Assembly (NCBI GenBank): GCA_964351995.1
Contig: CAYGQE010000013.1
Coordinates: forward strand, 45,893-109,892
From: SZUA-35 sp964351995
GTDB taxonomy: Bacteria; Actinomycetota; Acidimicrobiia; Acidimicrobiales; SZUA-35
Direction of reading: 5' to 3'
Length of the DNA stretch: 64,000 bases
A model generated the notes under the pieces. That model did not search any database, was not told where the DNA came from, and was given only the letters and a program-made list of their open reading frames with translations. The position numbers and the translations under genes are program-made. This document shows, in pieces, positions 46,979 through 55,284 of this stretch (within the stretch, counting starts at the first letter, position 1; the number at the start of each line of letters is the position of its first letter).

Positions 46979-47272
46979 TCAGCGCTTCTTCTTGGCTGCG
47001 AGCAACCATTCCTTCATCGGAGCCGAGGTGCTCAGCTTGATGGAGCGGCTCTTCTTGATCTTGATGGCCTCACCCGTCTGGGGGTTGCGACCGGTACGGG
47101 GCGGGCGTTCGCCCATCGAGAACGTACCGAAGCCCGGCCATGCGACCTTCTCGCCCGACTTCACGGTTTCGGCCGTGTGATCGAAGAATGCTGCGAGCAC
47201 TGCTTCGGCGCTCTTCTTGTCGGTGCCCGCGCGCTCTGCGACGGCCTGAATCATTTCTGCCTTGGTTGCCAT
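46979..47272 (-). CDS. hup: HU-family DNA-binding protein
   Basis: 97 residues: a single HU fold with the DNA-binding arm GERPPRTGRNPQTGEAIKI and core KVAWPGFGTFSM, ending in a lysine-rich AAKKKR tail. It bends and compacts DNA. The ATG at 47272 has GGGAG upstream. A sigma70-like promoter with a leader lies just beyond. The strong terminator at 46888-46919 marks its end. This is one of the few genes here with a full leadered expression layout, fitting a highly expressed protein. Confidence 0.95.
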   Translation of the reverse strand: MATKAEMIQAVAERAGTDKKSAEAVLAAFFDHTAETVKSGEKVAWPGFGTFSMGERPPRTGRNPQTGEAIKIKKSRSIKLSTSAPMKEWLLAAKKKR

Positions 47273-47290
47273 GTGCAACTCTCCCGCTCA

Positions 47291-47318
47291 TTTGTAGGGG
47301 TTGGATAACGAGACACAA
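47291..47318 (-). promoter_or_regulatory. Promoter of the HU gene
   Basis: On the minus strand: TTGTGT (47313-47318), 16 bases, TACAAA (47291-47296), then a leader of about 15 bases holding the GGGAG ribosome site before ATG 47272. Confidence 0.5.
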
Positions 47319-47380
47319 GAAAGCAGAGAACCCAGCAGGAGTGGGGGATGCTGCCAAAATCTCTTGCGTGGGCGTGACTC

Positions 47381-47926
47381 CTACATCAATCCAGTTGTTG
47401 GAGGCAACGACCCACCCGAGCGAGCACGCACCATCAGGTGCAGCGGGCCATCGGGATCGGGAAACGTCCCGACGTGGTCGAAACCGGCACGTGCGAGTGC
47501 GCCCCATGAACGGGTGTTGGCCGAGAACGGGCCGGCGCTCACATGGGTCCATTCCGGATGGAGCCCGAAGACCACGTCCTCGGTGAAGCGCTCGATCATG
47601 GCCGCACCACGCCCGTTCCCCCGCAGATCAGGCTCACCAATCAAGTAGTCGATGCCCGCTGACGTCTCAGGCACTCCGTGTGCGATCCACGCTGCGCACT
47701 CGGCAGGATCCGACGTCACCGGATAGCACTGGATCCAACCGAAGGGGACGGTCTCCTCCAAGGCGATCCAGTGCTCGACGCCCACTTCCACGTTGGTGAA
47801 GTAGTGAGAACGCACCGCATCGGGTGATACGTCGTCCCCCTCCCACCATTCGACGACGCCTGGCTCGTTCAACCATCGATGCATCAATGCGAAGTCATCG
47901 GGCTCCAGTGGTCGAAACGTGATCAT
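47381..47926 (-). CDS. GNAT family N-acetyltransferase, AAC(6')-like
   Basis: 181 residues. ITFRPLEPDDFALMHRWLNEPGVVEWWEG opens the fold, and the cofactor loop is EPDLRGNGRGAAMI. The tail GALARAGFDHVGTF is usual. The N-terminal part resembles AAC(6')/IucB-type transferases, but resistance cannot be assumed. The start follows the stop of the F420-type reductase gene by one base (TGACATG), so they form an operon. Substrate unknown. Confidence 0.85.
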   Translation of the reverse strand: MITFRPLEPDDFALMHRWLNEPGVVEWWEGDDVSPDAVRSHYFTNVEVGVEHWIALEETVPFGWIQCYPVTSDPAECAAWIAHGVPETSAGIDYLIGEPDLRGNGRGAAMIERFTEDVVFGLHPEWTHVSAGPFSANTRSWGALARAGFDHVGTFPDPDGPLHLMVRARSGGSLPPTTGLM

Positions 47927-47927
47927 G

Positions 47928-48368
47928 TCAGGTGCGGCGCGTGACGAAGATCGGAATCTCGCGGTCGGTCTTCTCCTTGTATTCGGTGTAGGTCGGGAAG
48001 ACGGCAACCGCCCGCTCCCACCAGGTATCGCGTTCCTCGCCGGTCACCATCTCGGCGGTTGCCGCAAAGGGCTCAGGACCGTCTTGCATCGTGATGGTGG
48101 GGTCAACCATGAGGTTGTGGTACCAGCCTGGGTGCTCGGGCGAACCGCCTTTCGACGCCACGAGTGCGTAGTCGCCTTCGTGCTCGACGCGCATCAGCGG
48201 CACCTTGCGGATCGCCCCGCTCTTCTGGCCGGTGCAGGTCATCACGATGATCGGGATGCCCGTTTCTCGCAGAGTGTTGGCCTCGGTGCCGCCAGAGCGC
48301 TCGTACGCCTCGACCTGCTCGGCCACCCAGTCCCACGTGCTTGCTACGTACTCGCCTTGGTTCGTCAT
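47928..48368 (-). CDS. Deazaflavin (F420)-dependent nitroreductase family protein
   Basis: 146 residues of the split-barrel DDN family: GIPIIVMTCTGQKSGAIRKV, then LMRVEHEGDYALVASKGGSP, PGWYHNLMVDPTITM, and ERAVAVFPTYTEYKEKTDREIPIFVTRR. All of these are typical of Mycobacterium Ddn-like enzymes that reduce quinones or nitro compounds with F420H2. It supports an actinobacterial host that makes F420. TATGGT lies seven bases before the ATG at 48368. It is cotranscribed with the acetyltransferase. Confidence 0.9.
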   Translation of the reverse strand: MTNQGEYVASTWDWVAEQVEAYERSGGTEANTLRETGIPIIVMTCTGQKSGAIRKVPLMRVEHEGDYALVASKGGSPEHPGWYHNLMVDPTITMQDGPEPFAATAEMVTGEERDTWWERAVAVFPTYTEYKEKTDREIPIFVTRRT

Positions 48369-48375
48369 GGACTGA

Positions 48376-48381
48376 ACCATA
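48376..48381 (-). promoter_or_regulatory. Leaderless -10 box TATGGT
   Basis: TATGGT lies seven bases before the ATG at 48368. The F420-reductase/acetyltransferase operon therefore has its own promoter, separate from the metal importer upstream. Confidence 0.55.
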
Positions 48382-48404
48382 ACGGACTCATCAGGGGTGA
48401 TCCG

Positions 48405-49280
48405 TCAGCCGACGTGTCCGACGTGAGCTACCCGATTGCGTCCAGCTGAGCCGGCAAACACAAAGGCGAACACGAAGACGATCGCTCCAGCGAGAACGAT
48501 GACGGGGCCGGATGCCACGTCGAGGTGGTAGCTCGCATTCATGCCCACGAAGCCGGTGATCGCACCGATGACGGTGGCCACCCACAACATGGTCGAGAAC
48601 GTCGACGTGAGCAGACGAGCCACGACAGCGGGCAGGACAAGCGCAGCGGCGATCAGGGTCACCCCCATGACGTTCATCGTCGCCAGGATGGCCGCAGCCA
48701 GAAAAGCCATGAGCACACCATCGGTCAACGCGACGTTCACGCCGCTGACTTCAGCGACATCGGGGTCGAACGTGACAAAAAGCAGTCGCCGATAGCTGAC
48801 CGCGATGGCCCCCACCGTTGCCAAGGTCACCGCGATGATCACCCAGACATCGGTGGTCGACACGCCGAGAACGTTTCCGAACAAAGCAGCATCCGGATTC
48901 TGATCAGTCGTTCCGAAGATCTGGATGAGCGCCAGCCCGAGGGCGAAGGACGCTGTGGTGACCACGCCGATTGCCGCATCTGATCCCACGGGTCGGCGGC
49001 GCGTGATCCCTCCGATCAGCAGTGCCGAGGCGAGCCCCCAGATACCGGCCCCGAGAAACACGTTGACGCCGATCAGTGACGACGCTGCGAAGCCGCCGAA
49101 GATCGAGTGGGCCAGCCCGTGGCCGATGTAGCTCATCGAACGCAGCACGACGTAGCAACCGATCAGCCCACAGAGCGCCCCGGCGATGGTCGCAACGAGA
49201 AGACCGTTCCGAAAGAACTGGAACTCGTAGGGCCGAAACGCATCGGACCAAACCGATGCAAGCACGGGCGAGAACATCAT
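48405..49280 (-). CDS. Zinc/manganese ABC transporter permease
   Basis: 291 residues with about eight hydrophobic helices of the ABC-3 family (ZnuB/MntB): EFQFFRNGLLVATIAGALCG, then GHGLAHSIFGGFAASSLIGV, and AVVARLLTSTFSTMLWVAT. It forms the membrane channel for divalent metal import. Its start overlaps the stop of the ATPase gene by four bases. ATG 49280 and 49277 are adjacent possible starts. Confidence 0.92.
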   Translation of the reverse strand: MMFSPVLASVWSDAFRPYEFQFFRNGLLVATIAGALCGLIGCYVVLRSMSYIGHGLAHSIFGGFAASSLIGVNVFLGAGIWGLASALLIGGITRRRPVGSDAAIGVVTTASFALGLALIQIFGTTDQNPDAALFGNVLGVSTTDVWVIIAVTLATVGAIAVSYRRLLFVTFDPDVAEVSGVNVALTDGVLMAFLAAAILATMNVMGVTLIAAALVLPAVVARLLTSTFSTMLWVATVIGAITGFVGMNASYHLDVASGPVIVLAGAIVFVFAFVFAGSAGRNRVAHVGHVG

Positions 49281-50113
49281 CGTCCTACCCCTTCGGTCAG
49301 GTCGGCGATGCCCATGTCGCTGAGGGTGATCGTGGCGTCCGTCGGGCGCCGGGCATCGACAACGACCGGCATGCCTGCGTGCTCGAGCACTTCCATCGGC
49401 GACCCGTAGGTCAGCTCGAGGATCTCCGGCGTGAGAACACATTGCGGTGTGCCGGTACCGATCACTCGAACGTTGAGGCACATGACTTGGGGAAGATGAG
49501 CGGCGATGCCGTTGAGGTCATGGGTGGTCACCACGATGGCAAGTCCCTCCGCTCGTAGTTCATCCAGCAAGTGAAGAACCTCGTGACGGGTCTGGACATC
49601 GAGCCCGCTGGTGGGCTCGTCGAGCAGCAGGACATTCGCATCGGTCATGAGTGCTCGGGCCAGGAACATGCGTTGCTGCTGTCCCCCACTGAGGGCCCTG
49701 ATGTGACGATCAGCAAGCCCGGTCAAACCCAGACGATCGAGAACTGCATCGAGTTGGCGGCGCTCGGCGGCCCGCTCGCTTTTGGTCGACCAGAACCGGC
49801 GCATGGGGCGAGTGCGGGCCATGAGAATGCACTCGGCCACCGTGACAGGGAAGTTCCAGTTGACCTGTTCGAGCTGCGGGACGAAGCCAAAACGAATGCC
49901 GGGAGCTCTCGTGACCGAGCCCTTGATGGGCTCGACGCTGCCCGACAGGGCTCGCAGCAACGTGGTCTTACCAGAACCGGAAGGTCCGACGATGCCGAGG
50001 AAATCTCCTCCCCGCACCTCGAGAGAGACCGAGTCGAGGACCAGGTCGTGGCTGTATGCGTGAGACACATCGTCGACACGGATCAGCGCATCAGAGGAGA
50101 CGGGGAAGGACAT
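49277..50113 (-). CDS. Zinc/manganese ABC transporter ATP-binding protein
   Basis: 278 residues. Walker A is GPSGSGKTT, the Q-loop is in FVPQLEQVNWNFPVTV, the signature is LSGGQQQR, Walker B is LLLDEPTSGLD, and the H-loop is TTHDL. The WNFPVTV segment is typical of Zn/Mn-type ATPases. It drives uptake with the permease, to which it is coupled. It lies 68 bases downstream of the binding-protein gene. The C-terminal 40 residues after LEHAGMPVVV are an extension of unknown role. Confidence 0.93.
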   Translation of the reverse strand: MSFPVSSDALIRVDDVSHAYSHDLVLDSVSLEVRGGDFLGIVGPSGSGKTTLLRALSGSVEPIKGSVTRAPGIRFGFVPQLEQVNWNFPVTVAECILMARTRPMRRFWSTKSERAAERRQLDAVLDRLGLTGLADRHIRALSGGQQQRMFLARALMTDANVLLLDEPTSGLDVQTRHEVLHLLDELRAEGLAIVVTTHDLNGIAAHLPQVMCLNVRVIGTGTPQCVLTPEILELTYGSPMEVLEHAGMPVVVDARRPTDATITLSDMGIADLTEGVGR

Positions 50114-50181
50114 TCGTGCTCAGTTCCGTTTGGAGAGGTGTTCGGACCGTCTGGTGGTCCGAGGCGTAGCGGCAATGCCGA

Positions 50182-51195
50182 TCACTGGGGGTACTCAGCA
50201 GTGTCAGCGACGGTGTTTCGAGGGGTGAGATCCACGAGCGGCGTAGCGTCGCCACCCAATGCTTCGGTCATGGTGATGTAGTTGCTGCGCATGAGGCCAA
50301 CCCAGGAGTGCTCGGTCTCGCCGGGGGCGCCCGGAAGATCATCATCACGCAGAGTGTCGACGAAGGTGCCGCCAGCCTCGCTGGCGATCTGATCGAGAAT
50401 CGGTGACGGGAAGACCTCGGATCCAAAGACGGCTGGCACACCGGTGTCTCGGACCTGCTCGATGAGATCAGCGACCTCTTGTGGTGAGGGCTCACCGAAG
50501 TCGGCTGGCTGAATGGCACCGATCACCGTGAAGTCGTAGTTCTCAGCGAAGTAGGCGTAGGCATCGTGATAGGTGAGCAGCACGCGATTGCCCTCCGGGA
50601 TGGAAGCGAAGCTGGCGACCATTGCCACGTCGAGTTCCTCGACGATCTCGACAAATGCGTCGTAGTTGGTCTGGTAGGTCTCGGCTCCATCAGGATCGAT
50701 GTCGCTCAGCGTGGCTCGAATGATCTCGGCATAGGCAATGGCGTAGTCGGGGTCGGTCCAGAGATGAGGGTTTGGCTTGCCTTCGTCTTCGGGGAAAGAG
50801 AAGTCGTACTTGTACTCGCTGGGATCGAGTGACTCATTGCCGAGTTCGATCAGCGGAGCGTCCTCGGCCTTCACCGTCAGCGCCAACTCTTTCGTCGGCT
50901 CTTCGAGGACCAGACCGTTGATGAAGATGACGTCAGCATCGCTGAACAGCGCAGCACTGCTGGGCGGGGGTTCGAACGTGTGGGAGTTGGTGCCTTCAGG
51001 AACCACGCCGACGATGTCGGCCCGGTCGCCCGCGATGTTGGCAGCGATGGAGGTGATCGGGGCCACCGTGGTGACGATGTTGAGGCGATCACTGGAGGCG
51101 TCGGAGTCGGATGCTGTATCACCGTCTGAGCCACCACACGCGGCGGCGAACAGGGAAAGGGCAAGGAGAGCGGGGACAATGGTGCGTATCTTCAC
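50182..51195 (-). CDS. Metal-binding lipoprotein of Zn/Mn ABC transporter (ZnuA/MntA-like)
   Basis: 337 residues. The signal peptide ends at the lipobox LFAAAC. The cluster A-I fold has the ligands expected for Zn or Mn: His in TNSHTFEPPPS, His in PNPHLWTDP, His in LLTYHDAYAY, and an acidic residue in FGSEVFPSP. There is no His-rich loop between the first two, so zinc versus manganese stays open. GTG 51195 has TAGCTT seven bases upstream, and a palindrome covers the -35. It is first in the order binding protein, ATPase, permease. Confidence 0.92.
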   Translation of the reverse strand: MKIRTIVPALLALSLFAAACGGSDGDTASDSDASSDRLNIVTTVAPITSIAANIAGDRADIVGVVPEGTNSHTFEPPPSSAALFSDADVIFINGLVLEEPTKELALTVKAEDAPLIELGNESLDPSEYKYDFSFPEDEGKPNPHLWTDPDYAIAYAEIIRATLSDIDPDGAETYQTNYDAFVEIVEELDVAMVASFASIPEGNRVLLTYHDAYAYFAENYDFTVIGAIQPADFGEPSPQEVADLIEQVRDTGVPAVFGSEVFPSPILDQIASEAGGTFVDTLRDDDLPGAPGETEHSWVGLMRSNYITMTEALGGDATPLVDLTPRNTVADTAEYPQ

Positions 51196-51202
51196 GGGCC
51201 GC

Positions 51203-51234
51203 AAGCTACCGCTTACTGCGAGCAGGTCGCAGTA
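51203..51234 (-). promoter_or_regulatory. Metal-importer promoter with palindromic operator
   Basis: TAGCTT (51203-51208) is the -10 box, seven bases before the GTG at 51195. TACTGCGA (51214-51221) and TCGCAGTA (51227-51234) form a perfect eight-base palindrome with a five-base spacer, over the expected -35. A Zur- or DtxR/MntR-type repressor is the natural candidate, but the site is unlike the sites I know for those. Confidence 0.65.
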
Positions 51235-51296
51235 TCGGGCGATGAATCCACGTGAGGGGACGATGGGAACATCGCCCCGCCCCGGCCCGATGTCGG

Positions 51297-52409
51297 CTAC
51301 TTGCGGGGCTCGCGAGGAAGACCGAGCACTCGCTCACCGAGAATGTTACGCATCACGTCGGAGGTGCCGCCCATGATCGTGTAGCCCGGCGCATAGGCGA
51401 GCCCCTTGCCCACGTCGTCGAAGAGCATGGCATCGGGGCCGAAGACCCTGGCGACGAATTGAGCAACTCGCCACTGGTGCTCAGTGCAGAAGCACTTGGT
51501 TGCGGCACTGAAACCGGCGGGAGCCTGGCGAAGCACTTCGCGGTACACCAGCAGGCGGCCGATGCGGTAGTCAGTTTCGAGCCGAGCAATCTCGTTGCGG
51601 ATCACCGGATCAGTCGTGTCCGCTCGCTCGACGGCCATGTCATACAGGGCCCGGTTCGATACGAGTCGGTCGATGCCGCCGCGCTCGTGCTCGAGCTGTT
51701 TCATCGTCTGCTTGAACGCGTTGCCCTCGACACCGACCAGGTTCGCCACCGGAACGCGTACATCGGTGAAGTAGACCTCGCAGAAGTGCTTGTTCGTGGT
51801 CATGTCGGTGATGGTCCGGACCTCGATGCCCGGGGTGTCCATCGGCACCACGACTTCGGAAATGCCCTGATGGGGCGGGCCATCTGCTGCGGTGCGACAG
51901 ATGAGGTAGCAATAGTCGGCCACCTCACCGAAGCTGGTCCAGATCTTCTGGCCGTTGATGACGAAATCGTCGCCGTCGCGAACGGCAGATGTCTTGAGGG
52001 AAGCGAGGTCGGAACCAGCGTCGGGTTCGCTCATGCCGATGCACCACGTGGACTCTCCCGTCAGCATCGCGGGAAGGTATTCCGCCTGCTGATCCGGCGT
52101 GCCATAGGCAATGATCGTCGGGCCCATCTGACGGTCGGCGAACCACATGGCAGCGATCGGCGCGCCAGCCCCAATCATCTCTTCCGCCACGATCACTCTC
52201 TCGATCGGGGGACGATCTTGCCCGCCGTGTTCTTTGGGCCAGCCCATCCCGATCCAGCCTTCGTCGGCCATGATCTGGGCGAACTCCTTGGAGAACCCGT
52301 TGATCCACGAGTCGTTGTGCCGGCCAAAGCGACGAACGCCATCGGCGGCGACTTCTCGCGCCCGCTTCTGCAGCGTTTCAAGTTCGTGATTCAGTCGGAA
52401 GTCAAGCAC
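51297..52409 (-). CDS. Acyl-CoA dehydrogenase
   Basis: 370 residues. MSEPDAGSDLASLKTSA and WTSFGEVADYCYLICRT are the FAD/substrate-binding segments. GYTIMGGTSDVMRNILGERVLGLPRE at the C-terminus is the usual closing motif, with Arg-Asn contacts. The N-terminal EHGGQDRPPIERVIVAEEM matches the group common in actinobacterial lipid and steroid degradation clusters. GTG 52409 (VLDFRLNHELE) has AGGAG upstream. Substrate unknown. Confidence 0.9.
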   Translation of the reverse strand: MLDFRLNHELETLQKRAREVAADGVRRFGRHNDSWINGFSKEFAQIMADEGWIGMGWPKEHGGQDRPPIERVIVAEEMIGAGAPIAAMWFADRQMGPTIIAYGTPDQQAEYLPAMLTGESTWCIGMSEPDAGSDLASLKTSAVRDGDDFVINGQKIWTSFGEVADYCYLICRTAADGPPHQGISEVVVPMDTPGIEVRTITDMTTNKHFCEVYFTDVRVPVANLVGVEGNAFKQTMKQLEHERGGIDRLVSNRALYDMAVERADTTDPVIRNEIARLETDYRIGRLLVYREVLRQAPAGFSAATKCFCTEHQWRVAQFVARVFGPDAMLFDDVGKGLAYAPGYTIMGGTSDVMRNILGERVLGLPREPRK

Positions 52410-52499
52410 GTGGTCTCCTTGTACGGCGTCGGGGCATTGTTTCACATTGGGTCCCAGCGCCCCACTCCGAGCACGTCAACTGAGCATCGCAATCGACGC

Positions 52500-53321
52500 T
52501 CAGCAGCTCGGTGGGATCCCGGAAGCGTTGATCTCCGGTGGCAACAGAATGGCGGACACGAAATCGATCCTGTTCCGAACAAGACGATTCCAAGCCTCCG
52601 CATCGTCGGCCAAGAGCCGATCGGGATGGTGCTGCAGCGCCCATGCATACAGGGCGGTCTCGGCAAGGTCCTCCCTCAAAGGGTCTCGCTCTGCGTAGTT
52701 GGTGAGGAATGCGCCATCGTTGGCCTGGGCCTCCAGCTACGCCTCACTTCTGCTGTAGTCCCTGTCGAGCGAGGTGTGCACGGATTCGTGGAACAGCGTC
52801 TCTTCAAGACGGCCCGCCGACGCTCGGACCTCGACGTTCTCGGCATACAGATGGATCCCCTCGCCGCCACCGTCGGCTTGCGCTGTTTCGTCACCACCGA
52901 GCAAGCCAACGCGCTCGATGCCTCGACGCAACTCGGGCGGAAGCAACCCAATTGGTTCAGCGATCCGTTCGGCCCGGACGGCGAGATCCCCCGTCGTGGC
53001 GAGATCGGGATGAATGCGGATTTCAACGGTCGACCCGTCGGAGTACCTGACCTCGAAGAATCCTGTGTCTGGTGGGAACACGAGCTCGCCTGAGGTCTTG
53101 TCAAAGAACTCCCCGGGGCCGACGCCGAGGTCAACAACGCAGCCGAATGCGGTGGGGTCGCCGGGGCGGATGAGATCTCGTTCTTGGTCGGCGCCGGTTG
53201 ACTCGATCGGGGCGGAAGCGCTGCCGGGGTTCGCTGCCTCAGGCAACGAGGCCGAAGCGCATCCGCTGATGACCAGGGCAGATGTCACGACGACGGACAT
53301 CACCCGAGGCGTCCATGGCAT
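52500..53321 (-). pseudogene. Lipoprotein with HExxH metallopeptidase-like site, interrupted by an in-frame TAG
   Basis: The frame from ATG 53321 encodes 194 residues and then hits TAG at 52737-52739. The same frame continues without a shift for another 78 codons to TGA at 52500, and that tail reads as real protein. A lipoprotein signal (VISGC, Cys21) precedes HESVH (178-182). The expected third ligand region EDLAET (Glu221) lies after the stop. A single TGG-to-TAG change at a Trp codon would explain it (SEA-stop-LEAQANDG). It lies 40 bases after the enoyl-CoA hydratase gene. A sequencing error is possible. Confidence 0.7.
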
Positions 53322-53361
53322 CAAGCGACCGTCGTCTCGTCGAGGTCTGACCGGTGGCTGC

Positions 53362-54198
53362 CTATTCGCCGGTGAAGTTGGGGCGACGCTTTTCGACGAA
53401 GGCCGCCGCCGCTTCGCGGTGATCAGCCGTTCCCATCGTGCGCACCATGGCGGCCGCTTCTGCATCGAGTGCAGTCGCCAGGTCGGCATGCAGGGCCCGG
53501 TTGAGGTTCTCCTTCATGTACCGAAGCGCAATCGGGGCGCGCTCGGCCATGCCCTGGCACCAAGCCAGCGCCGCCTGGTCGAAACCGTCATCGGGCAGAA
53601 CCTGATTGACGATGCCGAGGTCCAGTGCCTCTTCGGCCGAGAGGCGAGGCGAGGTGAAATAGAGCTCTTTCGCCTTGGCCGTGCCGACCAACTGAGTCAA
53701 GAACCACGAGCCGCCGAAGTCACCGCTGGCGCCGACGTTGGCGAAGGCAGTGACGACGATCGCTCGCTCGGCCGCCAGCCGGATGTCGGCGGCGAGGGCG
53801 ATCGACAGACCAGCGCCCGCAGCTGCTCCCGGTAGCGCTGCAATGACAGGCTTGGGAAACTCGTGCAGCGCGAGTGACAACTGGCGTTGCCGCATTCGAA
53901 GGAACGCGAGGCGCTCTTCGATGCCCGCCGGCTGACCTTCTCTCGCTCCATCGGCATTGTTGGCTTCGTGCATGCCCTTGACATCGCCACCAGCGCAGAA
54001 CGCTCCCCCGTTGCCGGTGACCATCACGACGCTGACCGTCGGGTCAGCAGCGAGATCAGGTAGCGCAGCGGCGAATCCCTCGTAGATGCCGTTCGACAGC
54101 GCATTGCGACGCTCTGGGCGATTGAACGTGATGATGCCGACGTTGCCTTCCACTCGTGCGAGCAGATCGTCAGAACCGGTGTCGATGTGTCGTGCCAT
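53362..54198 (-). CDS. Enoyl-CoA hydratase/isomerase family protein
   Basis: 278 residues of the crotonase fold. The oxyanion-hole segment GNGGAFCAGGDVKGM and AALPGAAAGAGLSIALAADI are present. At the second catalytic position NVGASGDFGGSWFL has Gly/Asp rather than the Glu of the classical hydratase, so an isomerase or thioesterase-like reaction is possible. ATG 54198 is supported by CAGGCT six bases upstream. The upstream frame (with PEGHTLWQAA) is outside the promoter and not part of the protein. Confidence 0.88.
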   Translation of the reverse strand: MARHIDTGSDDLLARVEGNVGIITFNRPERRNALSNGIYEGFAAALPDLAADPTVSVVMVTGNGGAFCAGGDVKGMHEANNADGAREGQPAGIEERLAFLRMRQRQLSLALHEFPKPVIAALPGAAAGAGLSIALAADIRLAAERAIVVTAFANVGASGDFGGSWFLTQLVGTAKAKELYFTSPRLSAEEALDLGIVNQVLPDDGFDQAALAWCQGMAERAPIALRYMKENLNRALHADLATALDAEAAAMVRTMGTADHREAAAAFVEKRRPNFTGE

Positions 54199-54204
54199 CG
54201 ATGC

Positions 54205-54259
54205 AGCCTGCCACAGCGTGTGTCCTTCGGGCACGTTCACCGCGTGCCCTTCGGGCACG
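54205..54259 (-). promoter_or_regulatory. Promoter with two tandem palindromes before the enoyl-CoA hydratase gene
   Basis: Minus-strand -10 CAGGCT lies at 54205-54210. Behind it are two near-identical hairpins with a TTC centre: GTGTCCTTCGGGCAC (54220-54234) and CGTGCCCTTCGGGCACG (54243-54259), centres 24 bases apart. The first has one G-U pair; the second is perfect. This layout suits an operator with two sites, or ribosome-independent RNA hairpins of the upstream transcript. Confidence 0.45.
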
Positions 54260-54312
54260 TTGAGTCACTAGCGGGGCTCGCAAGGCTCCGCCTCGGGTTT
54301 CGCCGAATACGG

Positions 54313-54342
54313 TTACTGCTGTTGCTGTTGCTGTTGCTGGTC
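54313..54342 (-). repeat. CAGCAA microsatellite encoding a poly-glutamine tail
   Basis: Alternating CAG and CAA codons give eight consecutive glutamines just before the TAA stop. Slippage would change tail length by whole codon pairs without breaking the frame. Confidence 0.7.
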
Positions 54343-55284
54343 TCGTTGGGCTGCGGCTTCGGCATGCTCGAAACGAATGTCGCTTTCCGACGTCGTCGAG
54401 AATTCGGGCGGAGCACCGTTCGCAAGCTGAGAGCGCCGTCGGATCTGGACCGAAGCGGTGACCTCAGAGGATTCGGGCCCGATGAACGTGCCCCGAAAGG
54501 GCATGACCGCTGAGTAATCGGGCCCGTGACCGATCTTGACGTGACGCTCACCCGGAATCAGACCGTTGGTTGGGTCCATGGCCAGCCACCGATGTCCGGG
54601 GATGGCGACCTCGACCCAGGCATGGGTCTGGACCGTCACGAGGTCGTCGTCGCTATCAGAACCATCGTGATCAGCGGCGGTGAAGAAGTAGCCGGACACA
54701 TAGCGGGCGGGAAGCCCCACGAGTCGGGCGAGGGTGACCATCACGTGGGCGTGGTCCTGGCACACCCCGGCACCAAGAGCGAACGCCTCTGCTGCGGTTG
54801 TGGAGACCGACGTTGCTCCAGTCCGATAGTCGAGGTGGTTGACGACCGCCTCCTGCAATGCGGTCACCAGCCCCAGAACGTGCGTGGCCTGGGCGCGAAT
54901 ATCGCCAGCGAGCGCCTCCATGGCCGGGGACGCTTCGGTCGATGGCGTCGGGCACAAGAACTCGTAGTGCGAATCAACGAACCGTCCATCGTCCAAGCCA
55001 TTGAGGCCCACCAAGGCCGTGACCTCTGGGGGTTTGGTGGTCTCGACGGTGGCCTCGGCCACCACTTCCATGGCGATGTGCGGCAGGCGAATGCCGAACG
55101 AGTCGACGCGCGACCCCCAGCCGTCGACGAAGGTTCGGGTCGACGACGGCGGCGAGATCAACAACGAGTAGTCGACGACCTTCTGGAAGTCGGTGTCGGC
55201 GGGACGGGCCCGCACCTCGTTGTGTGAGTCGACAGCGAGTTCTTCGTAGGAGATCAGCGTGCGATAGCGAACATCGAATCTCAC
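54313..55284 (-). CDS. Transglutaminase-like cysteine peptidase family protein
   Basis: 323 residues. The papain-like triad is GVCQDHAHVMV (Cys), VQTHAWVEV (His) and AMDPTNG (Asp). The N-terminal beta domain starts RYRTLISYEELAVDSHNEVR. These are features of the bacterial transglutaminase-like family that accompanies circularly permuted ATP-grasp and alpha-E proteins. The C-terminus ends in eight glutamines, encoded by a CAGCAA repeat right before the stop. Its start overlaps the stop of the alpha-E gene by four bases. It is the last gene of the three-gene operon. Confidence 0.92.
   Translation of the reverse strand: MRFDVRYRTLISYEELAVDSHNEVRARPADTDFQKVVDYSLLISPPSSTRTFVDGWGSRVDSFGIRLPHIAMEVVAEATVETTKPPEVTALVGLNGLDDGRFVDSHYEFLCPTPSTEASPAMEALAGDIRAQATHVLGLVTALQEAVVNHLDYRTGATSVSTTAAEAFALGAGVCQDHAHVMVTLARLVGLPARYVSGYFFTAADHDGSDSDDDLVTVQTHAWVEVAIPGHRWLAMDPTNGLIPGERHVKIGHGPDYSAVMPFRGTFIGPESSEVTASVQIRRRSQLANGAPPEFSTTSESDIRFEHAEAAAQRDQQQQQQQQ

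Noticed and set aside
52737..52739. TAG read as pyrrolysine
   Set aside because: Pyrrolysine is known in methylamine methyltransferases, mostly in archaea and a few bacteria. The local context fits a Trp codon mutated to TAG.
54205..54258. PEGHTLWQAA as a remnant of a Nei/Fpg DNA glycosylase start
   Set aside because: The match is about six residues, lies in a hairpin repeat, and the frame turns directly into enoyl-CoA hydratase. Chance is the simpler reading.
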